A stretch of DNA of 64,000 bases from contig CAVSNQ010000013.1 of NCBI GenBank assembly GCA_963729365.1, positions 434,001 to 498,000 of the forward strand. The letters run 5' to 3'. The stretch is from JASHPR01 sp963729365 (GTDB lineage Bacteria; Actinomycetota; Actinomycetes; Streptosporangiales; Streptosporangiaceae). Shown one piece after another: positions 56,923 through 64,000 of this stretch. The notes beneath the pieces were generated by a model. It saw only the letters and a program-made list of their open reading frames with translations. It was not told the DNA's origin and ran no database searches. Every line of letters starts with the position of its first letter. Position 1 is the stretch's first letter. Made by a program: the position numbers and the translations under genes.

Positions 56923-57509
56923 GCCTCGACGGCGTCTACCAGTGCCCCGGGGCGCCGGACGAAGACGGCACCGGCTACGCCTACGGCGGCTGGACCGTTC
57001 CCTACGCCGACGAGGACTCCGGCAAGTTCGTGTCCGCCGGCTTCGCGAACGCCGAGGCGTTCCTGCTCGGCCGCAAGACCTACGAGATCTTCGCCCGGTA
57101 CTGGCCGCGGGTGACCGACCCGGACGACCCGATCGCTGCGCCGCTCAACGGGCTGCCGAAGTACGTGGTGACCAGCACGCTGACCTCGCTCGACTGGCAC
57201 AACTCGACGCCGGTCACCGGCGACCTCGTTGCTGAGGTCGGCAAGCTCAAGGCGCGGCCGGGCAACGAACTGCAGGTGCACGGCAGCGGCCAGCTCGCCC
57301 AGGCGCTGATCGCGCACGGCCTCGTCGACGAGCTGCGCCTGATGATCTTCCCGGTGATCCTCGGCACCGGCAAGCAGCTGTTCCCGCGACAGCCGGTCGC
57401 AGCCGCGATGCGGCTCGCCGACAGCCGCACCACCGGCAAGGGGGTCACTATCCTCACCCTCCGGCCGGACGGCCCGGCGAGGTTCGGTTCCTTCGCGCTG
57501 GAGCCGTGA
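56895..57509 (+). CDS. Dihydrofolate reductase family protein (RibD C-terminal fold)
   Basis: 204-residue NADPH-binding protein: MRLTVTTFLSLDGVYQ start, FLLGRKTYEIFARYWP, KYVVTSTL, LQVHGSGQLAQALIAHGLVDELRLMIFPVILGTGKQLF. It belongs to the RibD C-terminal/DHFR superfamily but not to true folate-pathway DHFR. GGAG lies 7 nt before the ATG, inside the sigma gene. Cooperation with the DGPF protein is suggested by the operon only. Confidence 0.9.
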   Translation: MRLTVTTFLSLDGVYQCPGAPDEDGTGYAYGGWTVPYADEDSGKFVSAGFANAEAFLLGRKTYEIFARYWPRVTDPDDPIAAPLNGLPKYVVTSTLTSLDWHNSTPVTGDLVAEVGKLKARPGNELQVHGSGQLAQALIAHGLVDELRLMIFPVILGTGKQLFPRQPVAAAMRLADSRTTGKGVTILTLRPDGPARFGSFALEP

Positions 57510-57619
57510 CGGCGGTGACGTTAACGCGATTTGGCGATGTGTGCGTTCTCCTGCTCGTTGTGTTCATCCCGGCCCCGCGGGAGCGTGGCAGGCATGTTGG
57601 CGCAGCCAGGGCCGATACC

Positions 57620-57749
57620 TCAGATCGTGACGGCGCTCACCCGGACATCCGGCTCGTGATCAAGCCGGTCCTTGATCTCATCGGGCAAGTCGGGGGCGTC
57701 GGCCAGCCACCAGAGCACGACATGGGTGTCCCAGCAGCAGGCTCACCAC
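57620..57749 (-). pseudogene. VapC-type PIN-domain toxin, dead remnant
   Basis: A start (GTG 57749 or 57746) follows the antitoxin stop immediately. With one extra G removed after LLL, the sequence reads LLLDTHVVLWWLADAPDLPDEI then KDRLDHE and DVRVSAVTI, the first ~40 residues of a PIN-domain VapC including the catalytic Asp. A TGA then ends the frame and the rest of the domain (further acidic residues) is absent. Both a +1 frameshift and a 3' loss are visible, so no active toxin can be made. Confidence 0.75.
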
Positions 57750-57750
57750 A

Positions 57751-57999
57751 TCATCCGAAGTCGGCGGCGATGTATTCGTTGACCGCCGCGGAGTCCCAGT
57801 CAGGCGCCAGCACCAGCCTGCCGCGCAGCGACCCGCGCCCGCTGCGCTGGACGCTGCCCGCCAGCGGGATCACCTTCGCGACCGGACGGCCGGCCCGGCT
57901 GATGATGATCTCCTCGCCATGTTCCACCCGTTCAATGATCCGGGACAGGTTGATCTTCGCATCATGGATGTTGAACTGCTCGGCGGCGTCGTCCGACAT
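57751..57999 (-). CDS. Phd/YefM family antitoxin
   Basis: 82 residues from ATG 57999, with AAGGAGG 5 nt upstream (an ATG at 58020 is less well placed). FNIHDAKINLSRIIERVEHGEEIIISRAGRPVAKVIPL is the classic Phd/YefM DNA-binding N-terminal domain. The C-terminal part (LVLAPDWDSAAVNEYIAADFG) is the usual toxin-binding tail. The cognate toxin gene downstream is ruined, so this is an orphan antitoxin, possibly kept as a repressor or as immunity to other VapC toxins. Confidence 0.92.
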   Translation of the reverse strand: MSDDAAEQFNIHDAKINLSRIIERVEHGEEIIISRAGRPVAKVIPLAGSVQRSGRGSLRGRLVLAPDWDSAAVNEYIAADFG

Positions 58000-58119
58000 G
58001 ATGCCCTCCTTAGCTAACATCTAAGTTCATCTCTTACGGACTGGCGCGCGGGACGCCGCGGGGCGCCCAGTCGGTCCTTCAGGGCCGTCCGCCCGGTGCG
58101 GATCTGGCGGGCGCAGCGG

Positions 58120-58737
58120 TTACGGGGTGCCGACGTAGCTGCCGGTGCAGATGTTCTCGTACGCGCTCGGGTTGAAGGCCTGGCTGTGCTGGGGGAAATA
58201 CCACTCGACGGCCTGGTACATGAGCTTGCCGTCGCAGGTGCCCAGGTCAAAGGCGACCACGGTGGCCGGCTCTTCGGTGCCCTGGGCGTCCGTCTGGTTC
58301 GGCCCCACGTATTCGCTGGTCCCGGTCGCGACCGCGCGGGCCCCGCCCCAGGACGTCCATGCGACGTGCGTGACCAGGCCGGTGGGATCACCGCCATTGA
58401 AGATCTCGGACGGCTTGACCTGCCCGAATCCCGCACCGTGCGCGAAATCGCCGGCGGCCTGGCCAAGCGTCGGGACTGCGCCCGTCGGGGTGGCGGAGGG
58501 CGACGCCGAGGCGGGCACGGTTGCCGTGCCGGGAGAAACGGTCGGCTGGCTGACCGCGGTGGCGGTCGCGGGCGCGGCGGGCGTGGTGCTGGCGGCCGGC
58601 GGCGTGCTGGAGGAGCAGCCGGTCACCGCGGCCAGGCAGATCAGGCCGAGCACGGCGCCAGCACGGATCGCGGCCGGCCGCGCGGCCATGGCCGCGCGTC
58701 CGGTACCAGTGTCCGCGGACATCGTGGCGTTTGGCAT
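58120..58737 (-). CDS. Putative lipoprotein, Thr/Ala/Pro-rich linker
   Basis: 205-residue secreted protein. A basic start and hydrophobic AIRAGAVLGLICLAAVTGC give a lipobox ending at Cys, followed by a ~55-residue Ser/Thr/Ala/Pro linker (wall-spanning type) and a C-terminal globular domain with FDLGTCDGKLMYQAVEWYFPQHS and two cysteines (GTC, NIC) that may form a disulfide. It resembles the LppP/LprE-type lipoproteins, but the match is loose. ATG 58737 follows a G-rich stretch. Confidence 0.75.
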   Translation of the reverse strand: MPNATMSADTGTGRAAMAARPAAIRAGAVLGLICLAAVTGCSSSTPPAASTTPAAPATATAVSQPTVSPGTATVPASASPSATPTGAVPTLGQAAGDFAHGAGFGQVKPSEIFNGGDPTGLVTHVAWTSWGGARAVATGTSEYVGPNQTDAQGTEEPATVVAFDLGTCDGKLMYQAVEWYFPQHSQAFNPSAYENICTGSYVGTP

Positions 58738-58899
58738 GTCCTGTCCCCCCATTCCGGCCGCCCTATTGTGCCCGAGTTACCGAACCAGACGGAAGAACGA
58801 TCTGATCTCATTCACGAAAAAGGCCCGGCGGCTCGAAGGCGGCGAAATGGCCACGCTTGGCCGGCTCACCCCCGCAGCGTCACGGCCCGGATCCCGGCA

Positions 58900-60342
58900 T
58901 CACAGCTGGATCTCCGGGTAGAGCCGGTGCCGGGCCAGCAGGTCGGCGCAGCGGGCCCGGCAGGCCTCGGCGATCGCGGGATCCAGGTTGTACTTGGCCT
59001 TGGCCGTGGCGTTGGCGGGCGTGGTGGCGCGCAGCGCCGCGACGATCACGTCGGCGACCTCATCGAGCTCGGCCGGGCTGAAGCCGAGGGTGGTCAGCGC
59101 CGGGGTGCCGAGCCGGACGCCCGAGGTGTACCACGCGCCGTTGGGATCCTTGGGCACCGAGTTGCGGTTGGTGACTACGCCCGAGTCCAGCAGCGCCTGC
59201 TCGGCCTGGCGGCCGGTGAGGCCGAAGCTCGCGCCCACGTTCATCAGCACGAGGTGGTTGTCGGTCCCGCCGGTCACCAGCCTCACGTCACGGCGCAGCA
59301 GGCCGTCGGCCAGCGCGCGGGCGTTGTCGACGATCCGCGCCGCGTAGCCGGCGAACGAGTCCCGCCGGGCCTCGGCCAGGGCAACGGCCTTGGCCGCCAT
59401 CACGTTCGGGAGCGGGCCGCCCAGTACCATCGGGCAGCCCCGGTCCACGTCCGGCGCGTACTCCTCGGTACACAAAACCAGGCCGCCTCGCGGGCCGCGC
59501 AGCGACTTGTGCGTGGTTGAGGTCACAACGTCGGCGTGCCGGACCGGGTTGAGGTCCCCGGTCAGCACCTTCCCGGCCACCAGTCCGGCGAAGTGCGCCA
59601 TGTCGACCATGAACGTCGCCCCGACCTCGGCGGCGATCTCGGCCAGCGTGGCGAAGTTGGGGTTCCGCGGGTAGGCCGAGTATCCGGCGACCAGCACGAG
59701 CGGCCGGAACTCGCGCGCCTGGGCCGCGATCGCGTCGTAGTCGAGCAGTTCCGAGGCCGGATCGACCCCGTAGCTGGCCTGGTTGAAGAGCTTCCCCGAG
59801 ATGTTGGGGCGGAACCCGTGGGTCAGGTGGCCGCCCGCGTCCAGCGACATGCCCATCATCCGCTGGTCGTGCAGGTCGTGCCGGAGCCGCTCCCAGACCG
59901 GGGGCTCCAGGTCGTTCACGTGCTTCGCGCCGACCTCGGCCAGCGCCGGGCTCTCCACCCGGTGGGCCAGGATGGCCCAGTAGGCGACCAGGTTGGCGTC
60001 GATACCCGAGTGCGGCTGGACGTAGGCGTGATCAGCGCCGAACAGCGCGGTGGCGTGGCTGGCGGCCAGGGTCTCGACCCGGTCGACCATCTCGCATCCC
60101 GCGTACATGCGGTGGCCCGGCGTGCCCTCGGCGTACTTGTCCGACAGCCAGTTGCCCATGGCCAGCAGCACGGCGGGCGAGGCGTAGTTCTCCGAGGCGA
60201 TGAGCTTCAGCTGGCGCCGTTGTGATGCGAGCTCGCCGACGATGGCATCGGCCACGTCAGGCTCGGCGGCGGCAATGACCTCAAGCGCCGACCGGTAGGC
60301 GGTGGCGACGGCCGCGCCGGTCGCAGTGGTTGAGTCGGGCAA
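58900..60342 (-). CDS. glyA: Serine hydroxymethyltransferase, second copy (long form)
   Basis: 480-residue SHMT. The TTG at 60342 (LPDSTTATG) has AAGGAG 6 nt upstream and is preferred over the further TTG at 60375. Motifs: KLIASENYASPAV, DKYAEGTPGHRMYAGCE, YVQPHSGIDANLVAYWA, DAGGHLTHG, VDMAHFAGLVAG, and the PLP lysine in STTHKSLRGPRGG. Compared with the copy at 18.7-19.9 kb it has an insertion of about 30 residues (HRVESPALAEVGAKHVNDLE) before the GGHLTHG region, as in the long actinobacterial class. Both copies look active. Confidence 0.92.
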   Translation of the reverse strand: MPDSTTATGAAVATAYRSALEVIAAAEPDVADAIVGELASQRRQLKLIASENYASPAVLLAMGNWLSDKYAEGTPGHRMYAGCEMVDRVETLAASHATALFGADHAYVQPHSGIDANLVAYWAILAHRVESPALAEVGAKHVNDLEPPVWERLRHDLHDQRMMGMSLDAGGHLTHGFRPNISGKLFNQASYGVDPASELLDYDAIAAQAREFRPLVLVAGYSAYPRNPNFATLAEIAAEVGATFMVDMAHFAGLVAGKVLTGDLNPVRHADVVTSTTHKSLRGPRGGLVLCTEEYAPDVDRGCPMVLGGPLPNVMAAKAVALAEARRDSFAGYAARIVDNARALADGLLRRDVRLVTGGTDNHLVLMNVGASFGLTGRQAEQALLDSGVVTNRNSVPKDPNGAWYTSGVRLGTPALTTLGFSPAELDEVADVIVAALRATTPANATAKAKYNLDPAIAEACRARCADLLARHRLYPEIQL

Positions 60343-60618
60343 GGTGCGCTCCTTGGACAAGATCGACCGTCCCAAAACGATAGTCCTAACTCAGCCCGCG
60401 TCGCGCCGGGGCGGAGCAAGGGCGGTGGTGCGCGTTGCGTAACATCCAGTCGGCAGAGTGTGAGTAAGGCGACACCCGGGTATCGGCCAGACGCGCCGAC
60501 TGTCTAATCCGGTTGCGGTACGGTCGGCTGCACCGTTAATTATTCTTCCTGGCAGGGTGTAACGCGCGAGGCCAATGACGGCACGACAGCCCTGGGGCTA
60601 AAGGAGAGGTGCAGGGCG

Positions 60619-61827
60619 ATGGTGTCGCAGGCCAGCAGGCTTCGAGACGTCCGCTACGACATCCGCGGGCCGGTGCTGCGCCGGGCGCGGCAGCTTGAGG
60701 CCGACGGGCATCAGATACTCAAGCTCAACCTGGGCAATCCGGCGCCGTTCGGCCTCAACGCGCCCGAGGCCGTGCTGCGCGACGTGGTGCACAGCATCCG
60801 CGACGCCCAGGGGTACAGCGACGCCCGCGGGATCTACCCCGCCCGGCTGGCCGTGGCGGAGTCTTTCCTGCGCAAGGGCGTTGGCGGGGTCGGCCCGGAC
60901 GACGTCTACCTGGGCAACGGCGTGTCCGAGCTGATCGTGATGGCGTTGCAGGGACTCCTGGACACCGGCGACGAGGTGCTGATCCCGAGTCCTGACTACC
61001 CGCTGTGGACCGGGGCGGTCGGGCTCTGCGGCGGCCGCGCGGTGCACTACCGCTGCGACGAGCAGGCTGACTGGGCCCCGGATCTCGACCACGTGGCCGA
61101 GCAGATCACCCCGCGGACCCGGGCGCTGGTGATCATCAACCCGAACAACCCGACCGGCGCGGTCTACTCCAGGGCCACCCTGCTCGGCCTCCTCGACCTG
61201 GCCCGGCGGCACCGGCTGCTGGTGCTCACCGACGAGATCTACGACCAGATCCTGTACGACGACGCCGTGCACGAATGCGCGGCCGCGCTCGGCCCCGACC
61301 TGCTGGTGCTGACCCTCAGCGGGCTGTCCAAGACCTACCGGCTGGCCGGATTCCGCTCCGGCTGGCTGGTCGTATCCGGCCCGCGCCAGGACGCGGCCGA
61401 GTACCTCGAGGGCCTGGAGTTGCTGGCCAACATGCGGCTGTGCCCGAACGTCCCGGCCCAGTACGCGATCGAGCCGGCGCTCGGCGGCCGCAGCAGCATC
61501 GCCGAATTGCTCCGGCCCGGCGGGCGGCTGCGCGAGCAGCGCGACCATGCGTGGCAGGCGATGAACGAGATCCCGGGCGTGGACTGCGTCAAGCCCGCGG
61601 GAGCGCTCTACCTGTTCCCGCGCCTGGACCCGGATGTGTACAAGATCGCTGACGACGAGCGGATGGTCATCGACCTGCTGGAGCAGCAGCACCTGCTGCT
61701 GTCCCACGGCACCGGCTTCAACCTGCCGACCGCCGACCACCTGCGGCTGGTGTTCCTGGCCTCGGTCGACGTGCTCGACGACGCCATCGGCAGGCTGGCC
61801 CGCTTCCTGGCCGACTATCACCAGTAG
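60619..61827 (+). CDS. PLP-dependent aminotransferase, AlaA/AspC-like
   Basis: 402-residue class I aminotransferase, probably for alanine/glutamate. Motifs: ILKLNLGNPAPFG, YSDARGIYPAR, NPNNPTGAVYS, TDEIYDQILYD, and the cofactor lysine in TLSGLSKTYRLAGFRSGWLV. The length and the first part fit AlaA-type alanine aminotransferase. ATG 60619 follows GGAGAGG. It is divergent from the second SHMT; the 243-bp region between them has no other recognised feature. Confidence 0.9.
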   Translation: MVSQASRLRDVRYDIRGPVLRRARQLEADGHQILKLNLGNPAPFGLNAPEAVLRDVVHSIRDAQGYSDARGIYPARLAVAESFLRKGVGGVGPDDVYLGNGVSELIVMALQGLLDTGDEVLIPSPDYPLWTGAVGLCGGRAVHYRCDEQADWAPDLDHVAEQITPRTRALVIINPNNPTGAVYSRATLLGLLDLARRHRLLVLTDEIYDQILYDDAVHECAAALGPDLLVLTLSGLSKTYRLAGFRSGWLVVSGPRQDAAEYLEGLELLANMRLCPNVPAQYAIEPALGGRSSIAELLRPGGRLREQRDHAWQAMNEIPGVDCVKPAGALYLFPRLDPDVYKIADDERMVIDLLEQQHLLLSHGTGFNLPTADHLRLVFLASVDVLDDAIGRLARFLADYHQ

Positions 61828-61854
61828 CGGTGCGACCGCTCATCCATGATCATT

Positions 61855-62895
61855 TCAACTTCTCACGGGTTCGGCGCGAACTCCGGGTTCCCTCATGATC
61901 GTGACCGGAGCGCGTACGGAGTTGCGATGACGCGGTTGAGCGGCGGGCGGGCCGGGCGGACGGGCGCGCTGCGATGAGGCGGTCAGGCTCACCGCCAGCA
62001 CGCCGCAGCAGACCACCGCGGCCCCGGCCACCTGGATGAGGCTCGGACGCTCGCTGAGCACGACGAAGGCCAGCAGCATCGCGGCAGCCGGCTGGAGCAG
62101 CAGCGTCAGCGAGGAGATCGCGGCGGGCAGCCTCGGCAGCGACGAGGTGATCAGCAGCCACCCGATCGTCTGGCTGCTCAGCCCCAGGAGCAGCAGCCAC
62201 CCGAACGTGGGCCAGCCAATCCGCAGTTGCAGGCCGCCGAAGACCAGGCCGAGCAGCAGCGAGCCAATCGCGGCGCCCGCGGTGGCCTCGGCGAGCGGCC
62301 CGGCGACGTGCGGGGTGCCGGCTGACGTCCGGCGCAAGATGAGCAGGAACGCCGCGTAGGCAATCGAGGTGCCGATGCCGTAGCCGACCCCGGCCAGCGG
62401 ATGGGCCCCGCCCGTGTCGCCGCCGATCATGCCGGACACCAGCACCACGCCCGCCATCACGACCGGCAGGAATATCAGGAACCTGCGCTGCGGGCGCTCG
62501 CCGAACAACATCCAGGCGGCGAGCGCGACGAACAGGATCTGCAGGTTGCCGAGCACCGTCGCGACACCGGCCCCGACCTCGGCAATCGCGTGATTCCACA
62601 GCACTAGGTCGACGGCGAGGCACAGGCCGGCCACCAAGGCCCAGCCGCGGGCCGCCAGCGGCCGGGGTCCGCGCCGCCGCTGTTCCAGCACCGCCAGCAC
62701 GGCCAGCACCGGCAGCGCGAGGAAGCAGCGGTAGAACGCCGCGGTGGCGGTGCCGGTGTCGGCCAGCTTGATCAAGATCGCCGAGGCGGAAATGCAGGCC
62801 GCGCCAAGTCCGGCCAGCACGAGCGGGCTGCGGTCGGCGAGCGTTCCGCCCCGTTCGTTGCCTGTAATGACCGTACTCGCGTATGGTGCTGACAT
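61855..62895 (-). CDS. EamA family transporter
   Basis: 346-residue DMT superfamily membrane protein with ten hydrophobic segments in two EamA repeats (LFGERPQRRFLIFL and LSERPSLIQVAGAA at repeat ends). The C-terminal ~35 residues are basic and polar. Its ATG at 62895 overlaps that of the divergent CGNR gene, and TTGACT (62932-62927) with TAGGCT (62908-62903) 18 bp apart sits 7 nt before the ATG, so it should be leaderless. It is probably controlled by the neighbouring regulator. Confidence 0.9.
   Translation of the reverse strand: MSAPYASTVITGNERGGTLADRSPLVLAGLGAACISASAILIKLADTGTATAAFYRCFLALPVLAVLAVLEQRRRGPRPLAARGWALVAGLCLAVDLVLWNHAIAEVGAGVATVLGNLQILFVALAAWMLFGERPQRRFLIFLPVVMAGVVLVSGMIGGDTGGAHPLAGVGYGIGTSIAYAAFLLILRRTSAGTPHVAGPLAEATAGAAIGSLLLGLVFGGLQLRIGWPTFGWLLLLGLSSQTIGWLLITSSLPRLPAAISSLTLLLQPAAAMLLAFVVLSERPSLIQVAGAAVVCCGVLAVSLTASSQRARPPGPPAAQPRHRNSVRAPVTIMREPGVRAEPVRS
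62858..62887 (+). promoter_or_regulatory. Promoter of the CGNR gene
   Basis: TTGCCT at 62858-62863 and TATGGT at 62882-62887, spacing 18 bp, ending 6 nt before the ATG at 62894. This implies a transcript beginning at or next to the start codon. It lies entirely within the 5' coding part of the opposing EamA gene. Confidence 0.65.
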
Positions 62896-63490
62896 GATGT
62901 CGAGCCTACGGGAGCGCTCTGACAGGAGTCAAAAGGGTTTTGGTGCTGACCTCCTCGAAGCGCTCATCGCGGCGGCCGAGCTGATCAACACCGGCCGTTC
63001 CGCGGACGGCGACGGCCTGCGCGACGTGTCGGACGTGCAGGCGTTCGGTGATCGCTACGCGTTCCACGGGATCCCCGCCGGACCGAAAGACCTGCCGCTG
63101 CTGCGCGCGCGCCGCGCCCGGCTGGACGCCATCGCCGTCAGCTGCGAGTCGGGTTCCGACGAGGATGCCATCACGATGCTGAACGCGCTGCTCTCGGAGA
63201 CCGGGGCGGTCCCGCAGATCGTCGCGCACGATGGCCGCGGCCCGCACATCCATGTATCTCGCCCGGCCGCGCCGCTGGCCGACCGGATAGCCGCGCATCT
63301 CGCCATGGGCCTCGCCGAGCTCGTGGTCTCCGGCGAGAGCGAGCGGGTGCGCAGCTGCGCGTCGCCAACCTGCCGGGACGTCTTCGTGGACCTGTCCCGC
63401 AACCGGTCGCGCCGGTATTGCGACAGCCGGACCTGCGGCAACCGGCTGCACGTCGCGGCCTACCGGGCCCGCCGATCGCAAGCCAGCTAG
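62894..63490 (+). CDS. CGNR zinc-finger (ABATE domain) regulator
   Basis: 198-residue protein. The N-terminal ABATE-type domain (LLEALIAAAELINTGR, LRDVSDVQAFGD) is followed by a C-terminal zinc finger of the CGNR type: CASPTCRDVFVDLSRNRSRRYCDSRTCGNRLHVAAYRAR, with four Cys and the CGNR-like CGNRLHV. Such proteins are transcription factors paired with divergent transporters. ATG 62894 overlaps the EamA start codon by 2 nt. Confidence 0.92.
   Translation: MMSSLRERSDRSQKGFGADLLEALIAAAELINTGRSADGDGLRDVSDVQAFGDRYAFHGIPAGPKDLPLLRARRARLDAIAVSCESGSDEDAITMLNALLSETGAVPQIVAHDGRGPHIHVSRPAAPLADRIAAHLAMGLAELVVSGESERVRSCASPTCRDVFVDLSRNRSRRYCDSRTCGNRLHVAAYRARRSQAS
62903..62932 (-). promoter_or_regulatory. 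Promoter of the EamA gene
   Basis: On the minus strand, TTGACT (62932-62927) and TAGGCT (62908-62903), spacing 18 bp, ending 7 nt before the EamA ATG. It lies within the first codons of the CGNR gene, mirroring the promoter on the other strand. Confidence 0.65.
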
Positions 63491-63628
63491 CGCCGCGGGC
63501 CAGCGCGCCTGCGCGCGCGGCCAGGGTCAGCTTCGGGTTCCCTGAGCAAGGTGGCGTCGGCGGCGCGGGCCGTTGGACTCCCTGCTAAGTTGTGCCTGGG
63601 GAAAACACGGGCCAGATCGGAGGTCTCG

Positions 63629-64000
63629 ATGGGCCTACCCGCCAGTCAGCGCAGAATCCTGGAAAGGATCGAGAACGCCTTGCGCGGATCGGATCCGCGT
63701 CTTGCCGCGCTCTTCTCCATCTTCACCCGGCTGAACTGCGACGAGGAAATGCCTCGCATCGAGCAGGTACGGGCCAAGGCCGCGCTGCTTTTCATCCGGC
63801 TGCGCTACCGGCTGACGGCGTTCGCCAGGTGGTTCGGCGCCCCGCGCCGGGCCAAGCTGCGCACGGCGCTGTTCTTCCCGGTCGCGCTCGCGATCGTCGC
63901 CTCGGCCGTGCTGGTCGGGGCTGGGTTCCCGGGCGCGAACCGGTGCCCGCCGGTGCGAACCACGACCGGCACGGCGACCGGCGCCGCGGCTCGCTCCGCG
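63629..64000 (+). CDS. DUF3040-type membrane protein, runs off the window
   Basis: The first 124 codons are present and no stop is reached. ATG 63629 has GGAGG 6 nt upstream. MGLPASQRRILERIENALRGSDPRLAALFSIFTRL matches the start of DUF3040 proteins, which carry a conserved short N-terminal helix pair. A basic stretch and a hydrophobic segment (ALFFPVALAIVASAVLVGAG) follow, then a Thr/Ala-rich tail. Function unknown; members are common small membrane proteins of actinobacteria. Confidence 0.88.
   Translation, partial: MGLPASQRRILERIENALRGSDPRLAALFSIFTRLNCDEEMPRIEQVRAKAALLFIRLRYRLTAFARWFGAPRRAKLRTALFFPVALAIVASAVLVGAGFPGANRCPPVRTTTGTATGAAARSA

Overview
The window is about 64 kb of chromosome from a very GC-rich actinobacterium, by eye around 72% G+C with strong G/C bias at third codon positions. 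Family content points to the Streptomyces/Streptosporangiales side of the phylum: group II truncated haemoglobin, ABC-F EttA, tandem dynamin-like GTPases, a YidC/DUF6412 pair, an ECF42-type sigma factor with its DGPF partner, a giant Lhr helicase, a CGNR zinc-finger regulator, and a DUF3040 protein. Many genes are joined by 4-nt ATGA/GTGA overlaps. Several others start 6-8 nt after a -10-like hexamer with no Shine-Dalgarno sequence, so they look leaderless. I cannot name the species.

Layout. 1-4.9 kb: housekeeping genes (glbO, ettA, ssb, an HtrA-like protease, peptidase E). 4.9-8.8 kb: two dynamin-like membrane GTPases. 8.8-12.7 kb: siroheme/corrin enzymes (CysG-type bifunctional protein, BluB-CobT fusion, CobH). 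13.1-16.8 kb: a surface-glycan block (NAD-dependent epimerase, dolichol-phosphate-mannose-synthase-like GT2, GtrA-like membrane protein, UDP-sulfoquinovose synthase homologue). 16.9-26.8 kb: a secreted DUF1906 protein, SHMT, YidC, transporters, an eRF1/Vms1-like protein, a class C beta-lactamase-like hydrolase and a GNAT enzyme. 26.8-29.3 kb: cobQ (frameshifted) and cobD. 29.44 kb: tRNA-Arg(TCT), followed by a degraded accessory tract in which a truncated deaminase runs into a truncated arylsulfotransferase.

31.8-34.3 kb: a YtrA-type GntR/ABC operon. 35.2-40.6 kb: a five-gene MacB-like operon (adaptor with a peptidoglycan-binding domain, ATPase, FtsX-type permease, two paralogous lipoproteins). 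I think this is the best candidate for an uncharacterised system. 41-47 kb: a DUF1254/DUF1214 protein, MscS channel, GNAT, remnants of an aldo/keto reductase-MarR pair, and membrane proteins. 47.3-52.6 kb: a D,D-carboxypeptidase and Lhr. 52.7-58.7 kb: small enzymes, the DGPF-ECF42-DHFR operon, an orphan Phd/YefM antitoxin with a dead VapC remnant, and a lipoprotein. 58.9-64 kb: a second SHMT, an aminotransferase, a divergent EamA/CGNR pair whose start codons overlap, and the 5' part of a DUF3040 gene that runs off the window.

Cobalamin genes lie in two separated blocks (8.8-12.7 kb and 26.8-29.3 kb), and BluB implies the oxygen-dependent route to the lower ligand. No CRISPR array, rRNA, intact IS element or prophage was found. 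Functional names rest on motif recognition by eye. Starts were chosen from ribosome binding sites, overlaps and family starts, and are the least certain part of the coordinates.
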